From Acidobacteriota bacterium (GTDB lineage: Bacteria > Actinomycetota > Acidimicrobiia > Acidimicrobiales > Microtrichaceae): a stretch of 64,000 bases of DNA. The translations under genes were made by a program, and so were the position numbers. Below are positions 33,299 through 42,456 of this stretch, one piece after another (positions within the stretch are counted from its first letter, which is position 1; every line of letters begins with the position of its first letter). The DNA lies in NCBI GenBank assembly GCA_003577145.1, contig QEUP01000009.1, forward strand, positions 1-64,000, given 5' to 3'. The notes beneath the pieces are model-generated. The model had not been told where the DNA came from. It saw only the letters and a program-made list of their open reading frames with translations, and made no database searches.

Positions 33299-34186
33299 TT
33301 GGATGGTGAACGGCTCGATCGGGTCGTGGCGTTGCTGACCGGTTGCAGTCGCTCGGAGGCCGAGCGGGTCATAGCCGAAGGGCATGTCGCGATCAGCGGC
33401 ACGACGGCAACGACGCGGTCCCGGCGAGTCTGCGAGGGTGAGACGATCGACGTTGCAGTTGATCCGGTACGTGAGCCACTGGCTCTCGAGGCCGACTGGT
33501 CGGTGAGCGTTCCAGTCGTCTACGAGGACGAGGATCTCGTCGTTGTGGACAAGCCGGCGGGTCTCGTCGTGCATCCAGGGGCCGGAACCCGGCAGGGCAC
33601 GCTCGCGGCCGGCCTGCTCGCCCGCTACCCGGAGTTGGCCGGGGTGGGAGAGGCCCTCCGCCCTGGCATCGTTCACCGGCTGGACAAAGGCACTTCGGGC
33701 CTGTTGGTGGTGGCCCGCAACGAGCCTGCTCGACGGGACTTGGCCGCACAGCTGACGGAGCGCCGGATGGAACGACGGTATCTCGCTCTCGTGTGGGGCC
33801 GCTTCGAGGAAGGGTCAGGCGTCATCGACGCGCCGATTGGGAGGTCCGATCGGGACCGCACCCGCATGGCTGTCACCGCGAGCGGTCGGGAAGCGCGAAC
33901 CCGCTACCACGTGATCTCCAGCTTCGCCGAACCGGGTCCCCTGACGCTTCTCGAATGCTCCCTGGAGACCGGCCGGACCCACCAGATAAGGGTCCATCTC
34001 GCCCAGATCGGTCATCCGCTTGTCGGGGACCTCACCTATGGCCGGGGTCGGCGCGACCTGGGCCTCGACCGGGTCTTCTTGCATTCGGCCCGACTCCGGC
34101 TCGTACACCCGAGATCCCGGGAGGAGATGGTCTTTGCCAGCGAGTTGCCCCCTGACCTGAGGTCTCTGCTGGCGAGCTCTTGTTGA
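33299..34186 (+). CDS. RluD/RluA family 23S rRNA pseudouridine synthase
   Basis: An enzyme of about 295 residues with an N-terminal S4 RNA-binding domain (ERLDRVVALLTGCSRSEAERV) and a catalytic domain with PGIVHRLDKGTSGLLVVA; Asp129 is the nucleophile. LETGRTHQIRVHLAQIGHPLVGD is the second signature. The only standard start is the TTG at 33299. An in-frame CTG at 33254 overlaps the lspA stop (CTGA) and would restore the usual VPAALDGERLD start region, so the true N-terminus is uncertain. Confidence 0.9.
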   Translation: MDGERLDRVVALLTGCSRSEAERVIAEGHVAISGTTATTRSRRVCEGETIDVAVDPVREPLALEADWSVSVPVVYEDEDLVVVDKPAGLVVHPGAGTRQGTLAAGLLARYPELAGVGEALRPGIVHRLDKGTSGLLVVARNEPARRDLAAQLTERRMERRYLALVWGRFEEGSGVIDAPIGRSDRDRTRMAVTASGREARTRYHVISSFAEPGPLTLLECSLETGRTHQIRVHLAQIGHPLVGDLTYGRGRRDLGLDRVFLHSARLRLVHPRSREEMVFASELPPDLRSLLASSC

Positions 34187-34229
34187 GCGCCGCGGCGATC
34201 GCCCGGGAGCGAACCCGCCTGTCGGATGG

Positions 34230-34676
34230 TCAATCCGGCCACGCCTGGGCCCCGCGGGCCATCTCGGCGATCTCGGCCAAGGTGAACCCGTCGAGCAGCT
34301 TGCGCATCTCGTCGCCGACGTGACCCCAGATGGCGAGCAGGACGCACTGGCCTTCGTGGTCGCACGCACCCCCGGTATGGGGTTCCCCGAAGTCGCCGGC
34401 CACGATGGGACCCTCCACGGCGCTGACGATGTCAGCGAGGGTTATCGTGTGTGGGTCGCGGGCGAGGACGTAGCCGCCACCCACCCCGCGCTTGGATCGG
34501 ACCAGCCCGGCGCCCTTGAGCGCGAGGAGGATCTGCTCGAGATAGGGCTGGGGGAGGCCAGTGCGATCGGCGATGTCACGGACCGATGTCGGGCCGTCCT
34601 CCTCGGCGTGCAGGGCCAGCGACAGGAGGGCCCTGCTCGCGTAGTCACCTCTGGTGGAGACCTTCACCTCGCCCAT
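34230..34676 (-). CDS. Rrf2 family transcriptional regulator
   Basis: A 148-residue winged-helix regulator. KVSTRGDYASRALLSLALH and the recognition helix GLPQPYLEQILLALKGAGLV with KRGVGGGYVLAR are typical. CDHEGQC gives two Cys spaced by five, followed by a Trp rather than a third Cys. That resembles redox-sensing Rrf2 proteins with incomplete iron-sulfur ligation rather than classic IscR. It is divergent from the phosphodiesterase gene, with a near-palindrome between them. Confidence 0.9.
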   Translation of the reverse strand: MGEVKVSTRGDYASRALLSLALHAEEDGPTSVRDIADRTGLPQPYLEQILLALKGAGLVRSKRGVGGGYVLARDPHTITLADIVSAVEGPIVAGDFGEPHTGGACDHEGQCVLLAIWGHVGDEMRKLLDGFTLAEIAEMARGAQAWPD

Positions 34677-34705
34677 CGTACGGCCTCGAAAGGGCTGGAG
34701 TATCG

Positions 34706-34725
34706 AGCTACCGCAGGCGATAGCT
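34706..34725. promoter_or_regulatory. Candidate Rrf2 operator (imperfect palindrome)
   Basis: AGCTACCGCA/GGCGATAGCT: the outer AGCTA/TAGCT and inner CGC/GCG match as inverted repeats (16 of 20 positions). It sits in the 96-base gap between the divergent Rrf2 and phosphodiesterase genes. Direct control by the Rrf2 protein is inference. Confidence 0.35.
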
Positions 34726-34762
34726 TAAGGGCAGAAGCCTGTCCATCGTTCAAGGAGCCGAC

Positions 34763-34769
34763 AAGGAGG
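34763..34769 (+). promoter_or_regulatory. Strong ribosome-binding site fixing the phosphodiesterase start
   Basis: AAGGAGG three bases before the GTG at 34773. The reading frame runs on upstream to 34320 through DNA coding for Rrf2 on the other strand, so this site is the main evidence for the start. Confidence 0.5.
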
Positions 34770-34772
34770 CTT

Positions 34773-35873
34773 GTGGGCGATCACCCGCTGCTGCCCGACT
34801 ATCGGGGTGCCTGCATCACGAAGCTGGTTCCCGCGCTCCTCCAGTCGCCCGAAGACGCCCCTGGCTGGATGCCGCCGGACGCGCTCGGAGCGAGGCAGAC
34901 GGTCTTGCTCGTGCTCGACGGACTGGGCTGGTTGCAGCTCGAGGACAGGGCCTCGCTCACACCCACGCTCAACTCGCTGCCCGGCATGGCGTTGACGACA
35001 GTGGCACCTTCCACGACGGCGTCGGCGCTCGCCTCGTTGACGACGGGGCTTCCGCCGGGGGAGCACGGCTTGATCGGGTACCGGGTCAGCGTCGACGGGG
35101 AGGTCCTCAACGTCTTGCGCTGGAGGACGGCGCGCGGCGACGCTCGCACGACGATCCCGCCGGAATCGGTCTGTTCGGACGCGCCCTTCTGCGGAGAGCG
35201 GCCGCCGGTGGTCACGCGGGCCGAGTTCGTCGATTCGGGCTTCACGCTCGCTCATCTGGCAGGCACGCGAATTCACGGCTATCGCATGCCATCGACTCTT
35301 GCGACCGAGGTCAGCCAACTCGTCGCCGCCGGCGAGCCGTTCGTCTATGCCTACTACGACGGCATCGACAAGGTGGCACATGAGTACGGCCTCGGCGAGC
35401 ACTACGCCGCAGAGCTTGCAGCAGTGGATCATCTCGTGGCGTACCTGATCTCGATCCTGCCGCCCGACTCAGCACTCGTCATAACAGCCGATCATGGTCA
35501 GGTGGACACCGGTGACGATGTCGTGGCCCTGGATCCGGAGGTTCTCAGCCTGGTGGATCACCAGTCAGGCGAGGGGCGGTTCCGCTGGCTTCATGCCCTA
35601 CCCGGCGCCGTTCATGAGCTGTGTGACGTTGCGTCGGCCCGCCATGGAGACGACGCCTGGGTGTGCAGCAGGGAGGAGATGATCGTCGACGAGTGGTTCG
35701 GACCGGTCGTGACCGATCGGGTGGGCGCCATGCTCGGAGACATTGCTCTCGTCGCACGGACCGACGTTGCCTTCGATGATCCCGCCGATACCGGTCCCTT
35801 CGTCCTGCGAGGACGTCACGGCTCGTTGACGGCGGCGGAGATGCTGGTACCGCTGCTCGTCGCCAGACGGTGA
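34773..35873 (+). CDS. Type I phosphodiesterase / alkaline phosphatase superfamily protein
   Basis: A 366-residue soluble enzyme of the nucleotide pyrophosphatase/phosphodiesterase group. VLLVLDGLGWLQL holds the first metal Asp, TTVAPSTTASALASLTTGLPP the nucleophilic Thr region, YAYYDGIDKVAHEYG the second metal Asp and His, VITADHGQVDT the Asp-His pair, and RGRHGSLTAAEM a further His. No signal peptide is visible, so it is probably cytoplasmic. The substrate is unknown. Confidence 0.87.
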   Translation: MGDHPLLPDYRGACITKLVPALLQSPEDAPGWMPPDALGARQTVLLVLDGLGWLQLEDRASLTPTLNSLPGMALTTVAPSTTASALASLTTGLPPGEHGLIGYRVSVDGEVLNVLRWRTARGDARTTIPPESVCSDAPFCGERPPVVTRAEFVDSGFTLAHLAGTRIHGYRMPSTLATEVSQLVAAGEPFVYAYYDGIDKVAHEYGLGEHYAAELAAVDHLVAYLISILPPDSALVITADHGQVDTGDDVVALDPEVLSLVDHQSGEGRFRWLHALPGAVHELCDVASARHGDDAWVCSREEMIVDEWFGPVVTDRVGAMLGDIALVARTDVAFDDPADTGPFVLRGRHGSLTAAEMLVPLLVARR

Positions 35874-35909
35874 ACTGCGGCCACCTCGTTATCGGTAAGC
35901 TCCCCGCTC

Positions 35910-36407
35910 ATGCCTGATGATCCGCGCTCTGAAGGCCCCGAGGTGATCACCCCCGACGGCATCACCTCAGGTCCCGAGGAGACGCCCCCAGCGCCCGAGC
36001 AGCCCGAGGACGTGCGTTCCGAGGTCGAATCGCCGGCAAAGATCCTGCGTATCGGGTCCATGTTGAAGCAACTGTTGGAAGAGGCCCGTACCACCGAACT
36101 CGACGAGCGGGCGCGTGATCAGCTCCGTTCGCTGTACCAGCGGGCGATCTCGGAACTGGAGAGCTCGCTGTCCCCTGACCTGGGCGAGGAGCTCAACCAG
36201 CTGAGCCTCGAGTTCCCAGCAGGGGACATCCCGACCGAGGCGGAGCTTCGCATCGCCCAGGCCCAGTTGGTCGGCTGGCTCGAGGGGCTCTTCCAGGGGA
36301 TCCAGGCGACTCTCGTCGCTCAGCAGATGGCGGCCCGCCAGCAGCTCGAGGGCATGAGGGGGCAGCTCGAACCACCTCACCAGGACCGACCCGGCACGTA
36401 CCTGTGA
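35910..36407 (+). CDS. bpa: Bacterial proteasome activator (Bpa/PafE family)
   Basis: A 165-residue protein matching the Mycobacterium Bpa/PafE pattern: PAKILRIGSMLKQLLEEAR, LDERARDQLRSLYQRAI, then AELRIAQAQLVGWLEGLFQG and QMAARQQLEGMRGQL. The C-terminus is GTYL, close to the GQYL tail that docks into the 20S proteasome. Bpa forms 12-mer rings that let the proteasome degrade unfolded proteins without ATP. The N-terminal 40 residues are acidic and disordered. Proteasome subunit genes are not in this window. Confidence 0.88.
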   Translation: MPDDPRSEGPEVITPDGITSGPEETPPAPEQPEDVRSEVESPAKILRIGSMLKQLLEEARTTELDERARDQLRSLYQRAISELESSLSPDLGEELNQLSLEFPAGDIPTEAELRIAQAQLVGWLEGLFQGIQATLVAQQMAARQQLEGMRGQLEPPHQDRPGTYL

Positions 36408-36488
36408 CCAATCCGTGCTGCTGGTTCGGTTCGGTTAGAATCACACTGCTGTAGTTCGGGAGGGGCCCGGGAAGGAGGGAGCTGCGAG

Positions 36489-39400
36489 GTGTCGGCATCT
36501 TTCGTGCACCTTCATCAGCACACGGAGTTCTCGATGCTCGACGGCGCCTCGCGAATCGGTGAAGTCGTGACCGCGGCGAAGGACGACGGTCAGCCGGCTC
36601 TGGCGATAACGGATCACGGCAACATGTACGGCGTCCTGGACTTCTTTCGAGAAGCCCAGAAGGCGGGGGTCAAACCCATCGTCGGCCTCGAGGCCTACAT
36701 GGCCCACGACTCGAGGTTCGAGAAGCCCAACCGGCGGGGCCGGATCGACGATTCCGGCGGCGACACGGACTCGGGGCACAAGCTCCTCTACCATCTCACG
36801 CTGCTCGCCGAGAGCAACGTCGGCTACCGCAACCTCATTCAGCTCGCCAGCCGTTCGTTCCTCGAGGGCTACTACTACAAGCCGCGCATCGACTGGGAGC
36901 TGCTCGATTCGCACAGTGATGGCGTGATCGCCACCACTGGCTGCCTCGGGGGTCACGTCCTGCAAAGCCTGCTGAACGACAGCTTCGACGCGGCTCTCGA
37001 GAAGGCCGGTCGATTGCAGGAGATCTTCGGTCGGGACAACCTCTTCGTCGAGCTGCAGGATCACGGCATCGACGACCAAAGGCGTACCAACCCGCAGCTG
37101 CTGCGCATCGCAGAGAACCTCGATGCTCCGGTGATCGCCACCAACGACAGTCACTATGTGAGGCGTGACGATGCCGTCGCCCACGACGCACTGCTCTGTG
37201 TGCAGACCGGCTCGTTGATGAGCGACCCGGATCGCTTGAAGTTCAACAGCGACGAGCACTACCTGAAGACGGCAAACGAGATGCGGGCGCGATTCTCCGA
37301 GGTCCCCACCGCCTGTGACAACACGTTGGCAATTGCCGAGAGGTGTGAGGTCGATATCGAGTTCGGCAACCCCAAACTACCGATCTTCCACATTCCAGAA
37401 GGGTTCTCCAGTGACGACGAATACCTGAGACATCTCAGCTTCGCAGGCGCTACACAGCGCTGGGGCGACCCGGTTCCGGATCATGTGGTCGAGAGGCTTG
37501 CCTATGAGCTCAAGGTCATCGGGGACATGGGCTTCTCCTCCTATTTCCTCATCGTGTGGGACCTGATCCGTTATGCACGCGAGCGGGGTATCCGTGTGGG
37601 TCCCGGCCGAGGGAGCGCGGCTGGTTGCGCAGTTGCGTACTGCCTACGGATCACCGACCTGGACCCGATCCGCTACGACCTGCTGTTCGAGCGGTTCCTG
37701 AACCCGTCCCGGGTGTCGATGCCCGACATCGACATGGACTTCGACTCGCGGTACCGCGACGACATGATCCGCTACGCCGCCGAGATGTACGGACGTGATC
37801 ACGTCGCTCAGATCGTCACGTTCTCGACGATCAAGGCTCGAGCTGCGGTGAGGGATGCGGCGCGGGTGCTGGGCTATCCGTACGTGGTCGGGGACAAGGT
37901 CGCCAAAGCCATGCCGCCGCTGATAATGGGTCGCGACACCCCGCTTCACGCCTGCCTGGAAGAGCAGGCGAAGCACGCCGACGGCTACAAGATGGCCACC
38001 GAGCTCCGGGACATGTACGAGACCGACCCCGATGCCAGGAAGGTGATCGACGTGGCCAAGGGGCTCGAAGGGCTGCGTCGCCAGGACGGGATCCATGCCG
38101 CTGCGGTCGTCATCACCCCGGAACGACTCACCGACTACCTGCCCGTTCAGCGCAAGCCTGAATCCGGACAGGATCCCGAGGAGGCGCCGGTTGTCACCCA
38201 GTACGAGATGCACGGAGTAGAGGATCTCGGGCTCCTGAAGATGGACTTCCTGGGACTGCGAAACCTCGACGTGATCCAGGACACCGTCGCACTTGTCGCC
38301 GAGACACGCGAGCACGACATCGACATCGATCAGATCCCACTCGACGACGAGGCCACCTTCGCGCTGTTGTCACGGGGCGACTCGATCGGAGTGTTTCAAC
38401 TCGAGTCCGGCCCGATGCGCGCTCTCATGAGGTCGCTGGCCCCCAGCCGATTCGAGGATGTCGCGGCTTTGGTAGCTCTCTATCGCCCGGGTCCGATGGC
38501 GGCGAACATGCACAATGACTACGCCGACCGCAAGAACGGGCGGAAGCCGGTCGAATACCTGCATCCCGATGCCGAGGAGATCCTGGCGGACACCTACGGG
38601 CTGATGATCTACCAGGAGTCGGTGATGCGCATCGCTCAGCGGTTCGCCGGGTATTCGCTCGCCGAAGCCGACAACCTCCGCAAGGCATGCGGGAAGAAGA
38701 TCAGAGAGCTGATTGCCAAGGAGCGAGAGAAGTTCATCTCGGGCTGTGCGGCAAACGGCTACGGCGAGGAACTGGGCCGCGAGTGGTTCGACATCATCGA
38801 GCCCTTCGCCGACTACGCGTTCAACAAGAGCCACAGCTACGGGTACGGCTACATCGCCTACCAGACGGCGTATCTGAAGGCGCACTACCCGGCGGAGTAC
38901 CTCTCGGCGTTGCTGACCAGCGTCAAGACGAATCTCGAGAAGGCGGCCGTCTACCTCGCCGAGTGTCGCAACGCGGGCATCGATATCACCGTCCCCGACA
39001 TCAACCGGAGCGCCTCGGACTTCACACCGGACGTGGAGGGGAACGTCATATTGTTCGGCCTCTCGGCTGTACGGAACGTCGGCGAGGGACTCGTCGAGCT
39101 GATCCTGGCCGAGCGCGACAAGAACGGGCGGTTCGCCGATTTTGCCGACTTCTGCGAACGTGTCGATTCGACCGTCCTCAACAAGCGGACAATCGAGTCG
39201 CTCATCAAGGCTGGTGCGTTCGATTCGCTGGGCCATCCTCGCCAGGGGCTGATGGTGGTGTTCGAGCAGATCGTCGACCACACGCTTCAACGTCGGCGCG
39301 AGCACGACATGGGCGTCATGTCGCTCTTCGGGGACCTGCGAGAAGGGCCTTCCTTCGACGAGCGCCCCGAGATCCCCGCCATCGACTTCGACAAGAAGCA

Positions 39401-40007
39401 TCGACTCGCCTTCGAGAAGGAGATGCTCGGGCTCTATGTGAGCGACCATCCGCTCATGGGTGCCGAGGCGGCCTTGCGGCGCCGCTCGGACTGCACGGTC
39501 CTCGAACTGGCCGAGCAGGAAGACGGTGCCAACGTCAAGGTGAGCGGGATAGTAACCAACCTCCAGCGGAAATGGACGAAGAAGGGAGATCTCATGGCGG
39601 TCTTCCAACTCGAGGATCTCCAGTCCTCGGTGGAGGTGATGGTCTTCCCGCGGTCGATGAGCGAGCACGGGCACAAGCTCGAAGACGATGTCGTGGTTGT
39701 GATGTCGGCACGAGTCGACACGCGAGACGAGGTCCCCAAGTTGATCGCGCGTGAGATCGAGGTGTTCGAGCCTCTCGGGGACCAGAAGCCTCCACTGCGC
39801 ATACAGCTACCCACCGCCAAGGTCGATGACGGCCTGGTGGGCGAGCTCAAGGGGTTGATTCGGGACTTCCCCGGCGAGTCGGAGGTCTTCATACACCTGG
39901 GCGACAGCCAGGTGCTGCGCCTGCCGGACGAGTTCTGCGTCAATACCGCCAGCGGCCTGGTTGCCGAACTGCGGGTTCTCCTCGGAGCAGGCGCCGTTGT
40001 CTTCTGA
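36489..40007 (+). CDS. dnaE: DNA polymerase III alpha subunit
   Basis: A 1172-residue replicative polymerase. The N-terminal PHP domain begins FVHLHQHTEFSMLDGASR with ITDHGNMYG. The polymerase core contains VGPGRGSAAG and MPDIDMDFDSRYRDDM, with catalytic D413 and D415. Then come NKSHSYGYGYIAYQTAYLKA, the helix-hairpin-helix region (about 850-900), and a C-terminal OB domain (VKVSGIVTNLQRKWTKKGDLM). The length matches DnaE1. The GTG at 36489 follows a GGAGGGAG site. A TAGAAT at 36436-36441 may be a -10, but there is no good -35. Confidence 0.96.
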   Translation: MSASFVHLHQHTEFSMLDGASRIGEVVTAAKDDGQPALAITDHGNMYGVLDFFREAQKAGVKPIVGLEAYMAHDSRFEKPNRRGRIDDSGGDTDSGHKLLYHLTLLAESNVGYRNLIQLASRSFLEGYYYKPRIDWELLDSHSDGVIATTGCLGGHVLQSLLNDSFDAALEKAGRLQEIFGRDNLFVELQDHGIDDQRRTNPQLLRIAENLDAPVIATNDSHYVRRDDAVAHDALLCVQTGSLMSDPDRLKFNSDEHYLKTANEMRARFSEVPTACDNTLAIAERCEVDIEFGNPKLPIFHIPEGFSSDDEYLRHLSFAGATQRWGDPVPDHVVERLAYELKVIGDMGFSSYFLIVWDLIRYARERGIRVGPGRGSAAGCAVAYCLRITDLDPIRYDLLFERFLNPSRVSMPDIDMDFDSRYRDDMIRYAAEMYGRDHVAQIVTFSTIKARAAVRDAARVLGYPYVVGDKVAKAMPPLIMGRDTPLHACLEEQAKHADGYKMATELRDMYETDPDARKVIDVAKGLEGLRRQDGIHAAAVVITPERLTDYLPVQRKPESGQDPEEAPVVTQYEMHGVEDLGLLKMDFLGLRNLDVIQDTVALVAETREHDIDIDQIPLDDEATFALLSRGDSIGVFQLESGPMRALMRSLAPSRFEDVAALVALYRPGPMAANMHNDYADRKNGRKPVEYLHPDAEEILADTYGLMIYQESVMRIAQRFAGYSLAEADNLRKACGKKIRELIAKEREKFISGCAANGYGEELGREWFDIIEPFADYAFNKSHSYGYGYIAYQTAYLKAHYPAEYLSALLTSVKTNLEKAAVYLAECRNAGIDITVPDINRSASDFTPDVEGNVILFGLSAVRNVGEGLVELILAERDKNGRFADFADFCERVDSTVLNKRTIESLIKAGAFDSLGHPRQGLMVVFEQIVDHTLQRRREHDMGVMSLFGDLREGPSFDERPEIPAIDFDKKHRLAFEKEMLGLYVSDHPLMGAEAALRRRSDCTVLELAEQEDGANVKVSGIVTNLQRKWTKKGDLMAVFQLEDLQSSVEVMVFPRSMSEHGHKLEDDVVVVMSARVDTRDEVPKLIAREIEVFEPLGDQKPPLRIQLPTAKVDDGLVGELKGLIRDFPGESEVFIHLGDSQVLRLPDEFCVNTASGLVAELRVLLGAGAVVF

Positions 40008-40081
40008 TTGTCGAGTTGCAGGAAGCACCTTCGTTCGCTGGACTAGTAGGGGAGATCCGCAAACCACCGGGGGCTCACCAC

Positions 40082-40750
40082 ATGTCAATCGAGGTCGAGA
40101 CCAAGGACTGCACGGCGCTCAGCGATGCCGAGATGGCCGAGATGGCCGACCTGGCCGCTGACTGCGCGTCGCGTTACGAGATCGGCCTGCTCTCCAAGCA
40201 GGCCGACGAGTGGGTGTTGGTCACCCTGGTCCGAGATGGCACGAAGCTGAAGGGTTACTCCTTCAGCACTCTCGAGCGGATAGGCGGGACGCCGAGCGTC
40301 CTGCTCGGCCTGGCTTGCATCGCGCGTTCGAGCAAACGCGACACCGTCCTGCGTCAGCTCATGTCCGAGTGCTTCAGGCGAGCGCTGATGGCCTTTCCCG
40401 ACGAGGACGTGCTCATCGGGGGCCGTCTGGTGGACGAGTCCGGGTTCGAGGCGTTCAGGAGCCTCCAGGGGATCGTTCCCCGACCCGGCCACAAGGCGTC
40501 GGGTGAGGAGCGGGCCTGGGGCCGCCGGTTGGCCAAGCGATTCGGGTTCGACAACGGCGACTACGACGATCGCAACTTCGTCGCCAGGGGCGATGGGCAG
40601 TTCCCCCTTGCCCTGGACCACGAGTCGCCCAGGCCCGAACAAGCCGATCCCGATGTCAGGGCGCTGTTCGACCCCGTCGACTCGGCTCGGGGCGACGCCC
40701 TGATCACCTTCGGCTGGGCCATGGCCGAGGACCTTCTCAAGTACGGTTGA
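40082..40750 (+). CDS. Protein of unknown function downstream of dnaE
   Basis: A 222-residue soluble protein from the ATG at 40082 (MSIEVETKDCTALSDAE). No signal peptide or membrane segment. The middle part (WVLVTLVRDGTKLKGYSFSTLERIGGTPSVLLGL, then RQLMSECFRRALMAFPDEDVLIGGRL) alternates strands and helices in a way that recalls GNAT acyltransferases, but I cannot see a clear acetyl-CoA loop. It ends overlapping a TTG of the nitroreductase gene. Codon usage matches the neighbours. Confidence 0.7.
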   Translation: MSIEVETKDCTALSDAEMAEMADLAADCASRYEIGLLSKQADEWVLVTLVRDGTKLKGYSFSTLERIGGTPSVLLGLACIARSSKRDTVLRQLMSECFRRALMAFPDEDVLIGGRLVDESGFEAFRSLQGIVPRPGHKASGEERAWGRRLAKRFGFDNGDYDDRNFVARGDGQFPLALDHESPRPEQADPDVRALFDPVDSARGDALITFGWAMAEDLLKYG

Positions 40751-40779
40751 CAGCTCGGCCTATCGCGCTGAGTCACAGC

Positions 40780-41376
40780 ATGGATTTCGAAGCCGTTGTC
40801 CGCTCCCGGCGGATGTGTAGGGACTTCCTGGACCGACCGGTGCCCCGCAGCACAGTGGAAGGGATCATCGACGTTGCCCGACGGGCGCCGTCGGCGGGCC
40901 ATGCTCAGGGTCGGGAGTTCCTCGTACTGGAAGGCGATGAGACGAGTCGGCTGTGGGACCTCGCTCTTCCGGCCGGCGACCGTTCGAGCTTTCGTTGGCC
41001 CGGCCTGCTCGAGGCGCCGGTTCTCGTCTTGCCGACGGTGTCGCAGAAGGCCTACTTGCGCCGCTACTCGCAACCGGACAAGGCCGGCTCCGGCCTCGGT
41101 GAGAGCGCCGAGTCCTGGAGGGTGCCGTACTGGTACGTCGACGGGGGTTGCGCGGTGATGACCATGCTGCTGGCCGCCTGCGCCGCCGGACTCGGCGCCT
41201 TGTTCTTCGGCCTCTTCGACAACGAGCAAGCCGTCGCCGAGGGGTTGGGAATCCCGCCGGAGCATCAGCCACTCGGGGTTGTCGCTCTCGGGTATCCGGC
41301 CTCGGAGACACCGAGCCGGTCGACGGCGCGGCAACGACCGGCTCTCGAAGAGCTGATCCATCGCGGCGAATGGTGA
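40780..41376 (+). CDS. Nitroreductase family flavoprotein
   Basis: A 198-residue FMN-dependent oxidoreductase from the ATG at 40780 (MDFEAVVRSRRMCRDF, the FMN phosphate-binding Arg cluster). RRAPSAGHAQGREFLVLE and AACAAGLGALFFGLFDN match the family, and LGVVALGYPA is the C-terminal FMN contact. A TTG at 40747 overlapping the previous stop is an alternative start. Substrate unknown; the family reduces nitro compounds, quinones or unsaturated bonds. Confidence 0.85.
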   Translation: MDFEAVVRSRRMCRDFLDRPVPRSTVEGIIDVARRAPSAGHAQGREFLVLEGDETSRLWDLALPAGDRSSFRWPGLLEAPVLVLPTVSQKAYLRRYSQPDKAGSGLGESAESWRVPYWYVDGGCAVMTMLLAACAAGLGALFFGLFDNEQAVAEGLGIPPEHQPLGVVALGYPASETPSRSTARQRPALEELIHRGEW

Positions 41377-41436
41377 GTGTCCCGCCGTACGGGAGGTGCC
41401 TGATCCCTGCGGGGCGACTCCGCTCGCGAGAGACTG

Positions 41437-42456
41437 GTGGGCGTGGAGAAGGGGAGGCGCCGCGTTGTCATCGGCTTGGTGATAGCGGTCAGCGTCAGCA
41501 TCCTCGGGACGCTGTGGTACTGGCAGATAGAGGACTTCGGTCTGCTCGACGGCTTCTACCAGACGGTCATCACCGTCTCGACGGTCGGCTTCGGCGAGGT
41601 ACAACCCCTCGACGACACGGGTCGCATGTTCACAACGCTGCTGATACTCGGGGGCGTCGGCGCCATCCTGTACGCGATCGGTGGCTTGTTCGAGGAGCTG
41701 ATCGAGGGCCAGCTCTACCGCTTCGGGAGGCGGCGCATGGAGCACAGGATTGAACGGCTGGACGACCACGTCATCGTCTGCGGTTACGGCAGGGTTGGTC
41801 GGGAGATCGCCTCGTTGGTCGATCTGCCCGAGAGGGTCGCGGTGGTGGAGAACGACCCGGAGCGATGCCGGTGGGCCAGTGAGGCCGGGTACACCGTCAT
41901 CAACGGCGATGCCACCAGCGATGACGACCTCCGCCGGGCCGGTATCGAGCGTGCAAGCACCATCGTGATCAGCCTTCACTCCGATGGTGACGCCATCTCC
42001 ACAGCCCTGTCGGCTCGGCACCTCAACCCGGGGATTCGCATCGTCGCGCGGGCCAACGCGGCCAACTCCGAGCGCAAGCTCGAGATCGCCGGGGCTGATC
42101 ACGTCGTCAACCCCCTGAACATCGGAGCTCGTCGCCTCGTGTCCTTCGCTCTCTCACCGGCGGTCGCCGACTTCGTCGATGTGGCAATGCATGGCGGGAC
42201 ACTCGAGTTCCGGCTCGAGGAGCTGATCGTACCGACCAGTTCGCCGCTCGTGGGCCTCACGATCGGCGAGGCGCAGATCCGTGAGAAGACCGGTGCTCTG
42301 GTCCTTGCTTTGCGCCACAGTGACGGCACCTACGACGTCAACCCGCCCCCCGACACCAAGCTGCTCTCCGGCCTCACCGTCATCACGGTCGGTACTCGGG
42401 AACAGATCGAAGCGCTGAACCAGTACGTCCGGGTCAAAGACCGCCGGGTCAGCTGA
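41437..42456 (+). CDS. Two-TM potassium channel with RCK domains (MthK/Kch-like)
   Basis: A 339-residue protein. A first membrane helix (VVIGLVIAVSVSILGTLWYW), pore loop with selectivity filter TVSTVGFGE, and a second helix (FTTLLILGGVGAILYAIGGL). An RCK-N domain (DHVIVCGYGRVGREIASL, Rossmann fold) and an RCK-C domain (about residues 255-335) follow. Probably a ligand-gated K+ channel. The GTG at 41437 is chosen; a second GTG six bases on is possible. TVGFGE in place of TVGYGD is a common variant. Confidence 0.9.
   Translation: MGVEKGRRRVVIGLVIAVSVSILGTLWYWQIEDFGLLDGFYQTVITVSTVGFGEVQPLDDTGRMFTTLLILGGVGAILYAIGGLFEELIEGQLYRFGRRRMEHRIERLDDHVIVCGYGRVGREIASLVDLPERVAVVENDPERCRWASEAGYTVINGDATSDDDLRRAGIERASTIVISLHSDGDAISTALSARHLNPGIRIVARANAANSERKLEIAGADHVVNPLNIGARRLVSFALSPAVADFVDVAMHGGTLEFRLEELIVPTSSPLVGLTIGEAQIREKTGALVLALRHSDGTYDVNPPPDTKLLSGLTVITVGTREQIEALNQYVRVKDRRVS

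Noticed and set aside
36436-36441. TAGAAT as the dnaE promoter -10
   Set aside because: Good -10 match, but no -35-like sequence at a suitable distance and no extended -10 TG.
38370-39674. Antisense frame of 434 codons within dnaE
   Set aside because: Shadow of dnaE codon bias; His/Glu/Arg-rich composition typical of antisense frames.
40561-42102. Antisense frame of 513 codons opposite nitroreductase and K+ channel genes
   Set aside because: The plus-strand genes carry clear motifs; the antisense frame has none.
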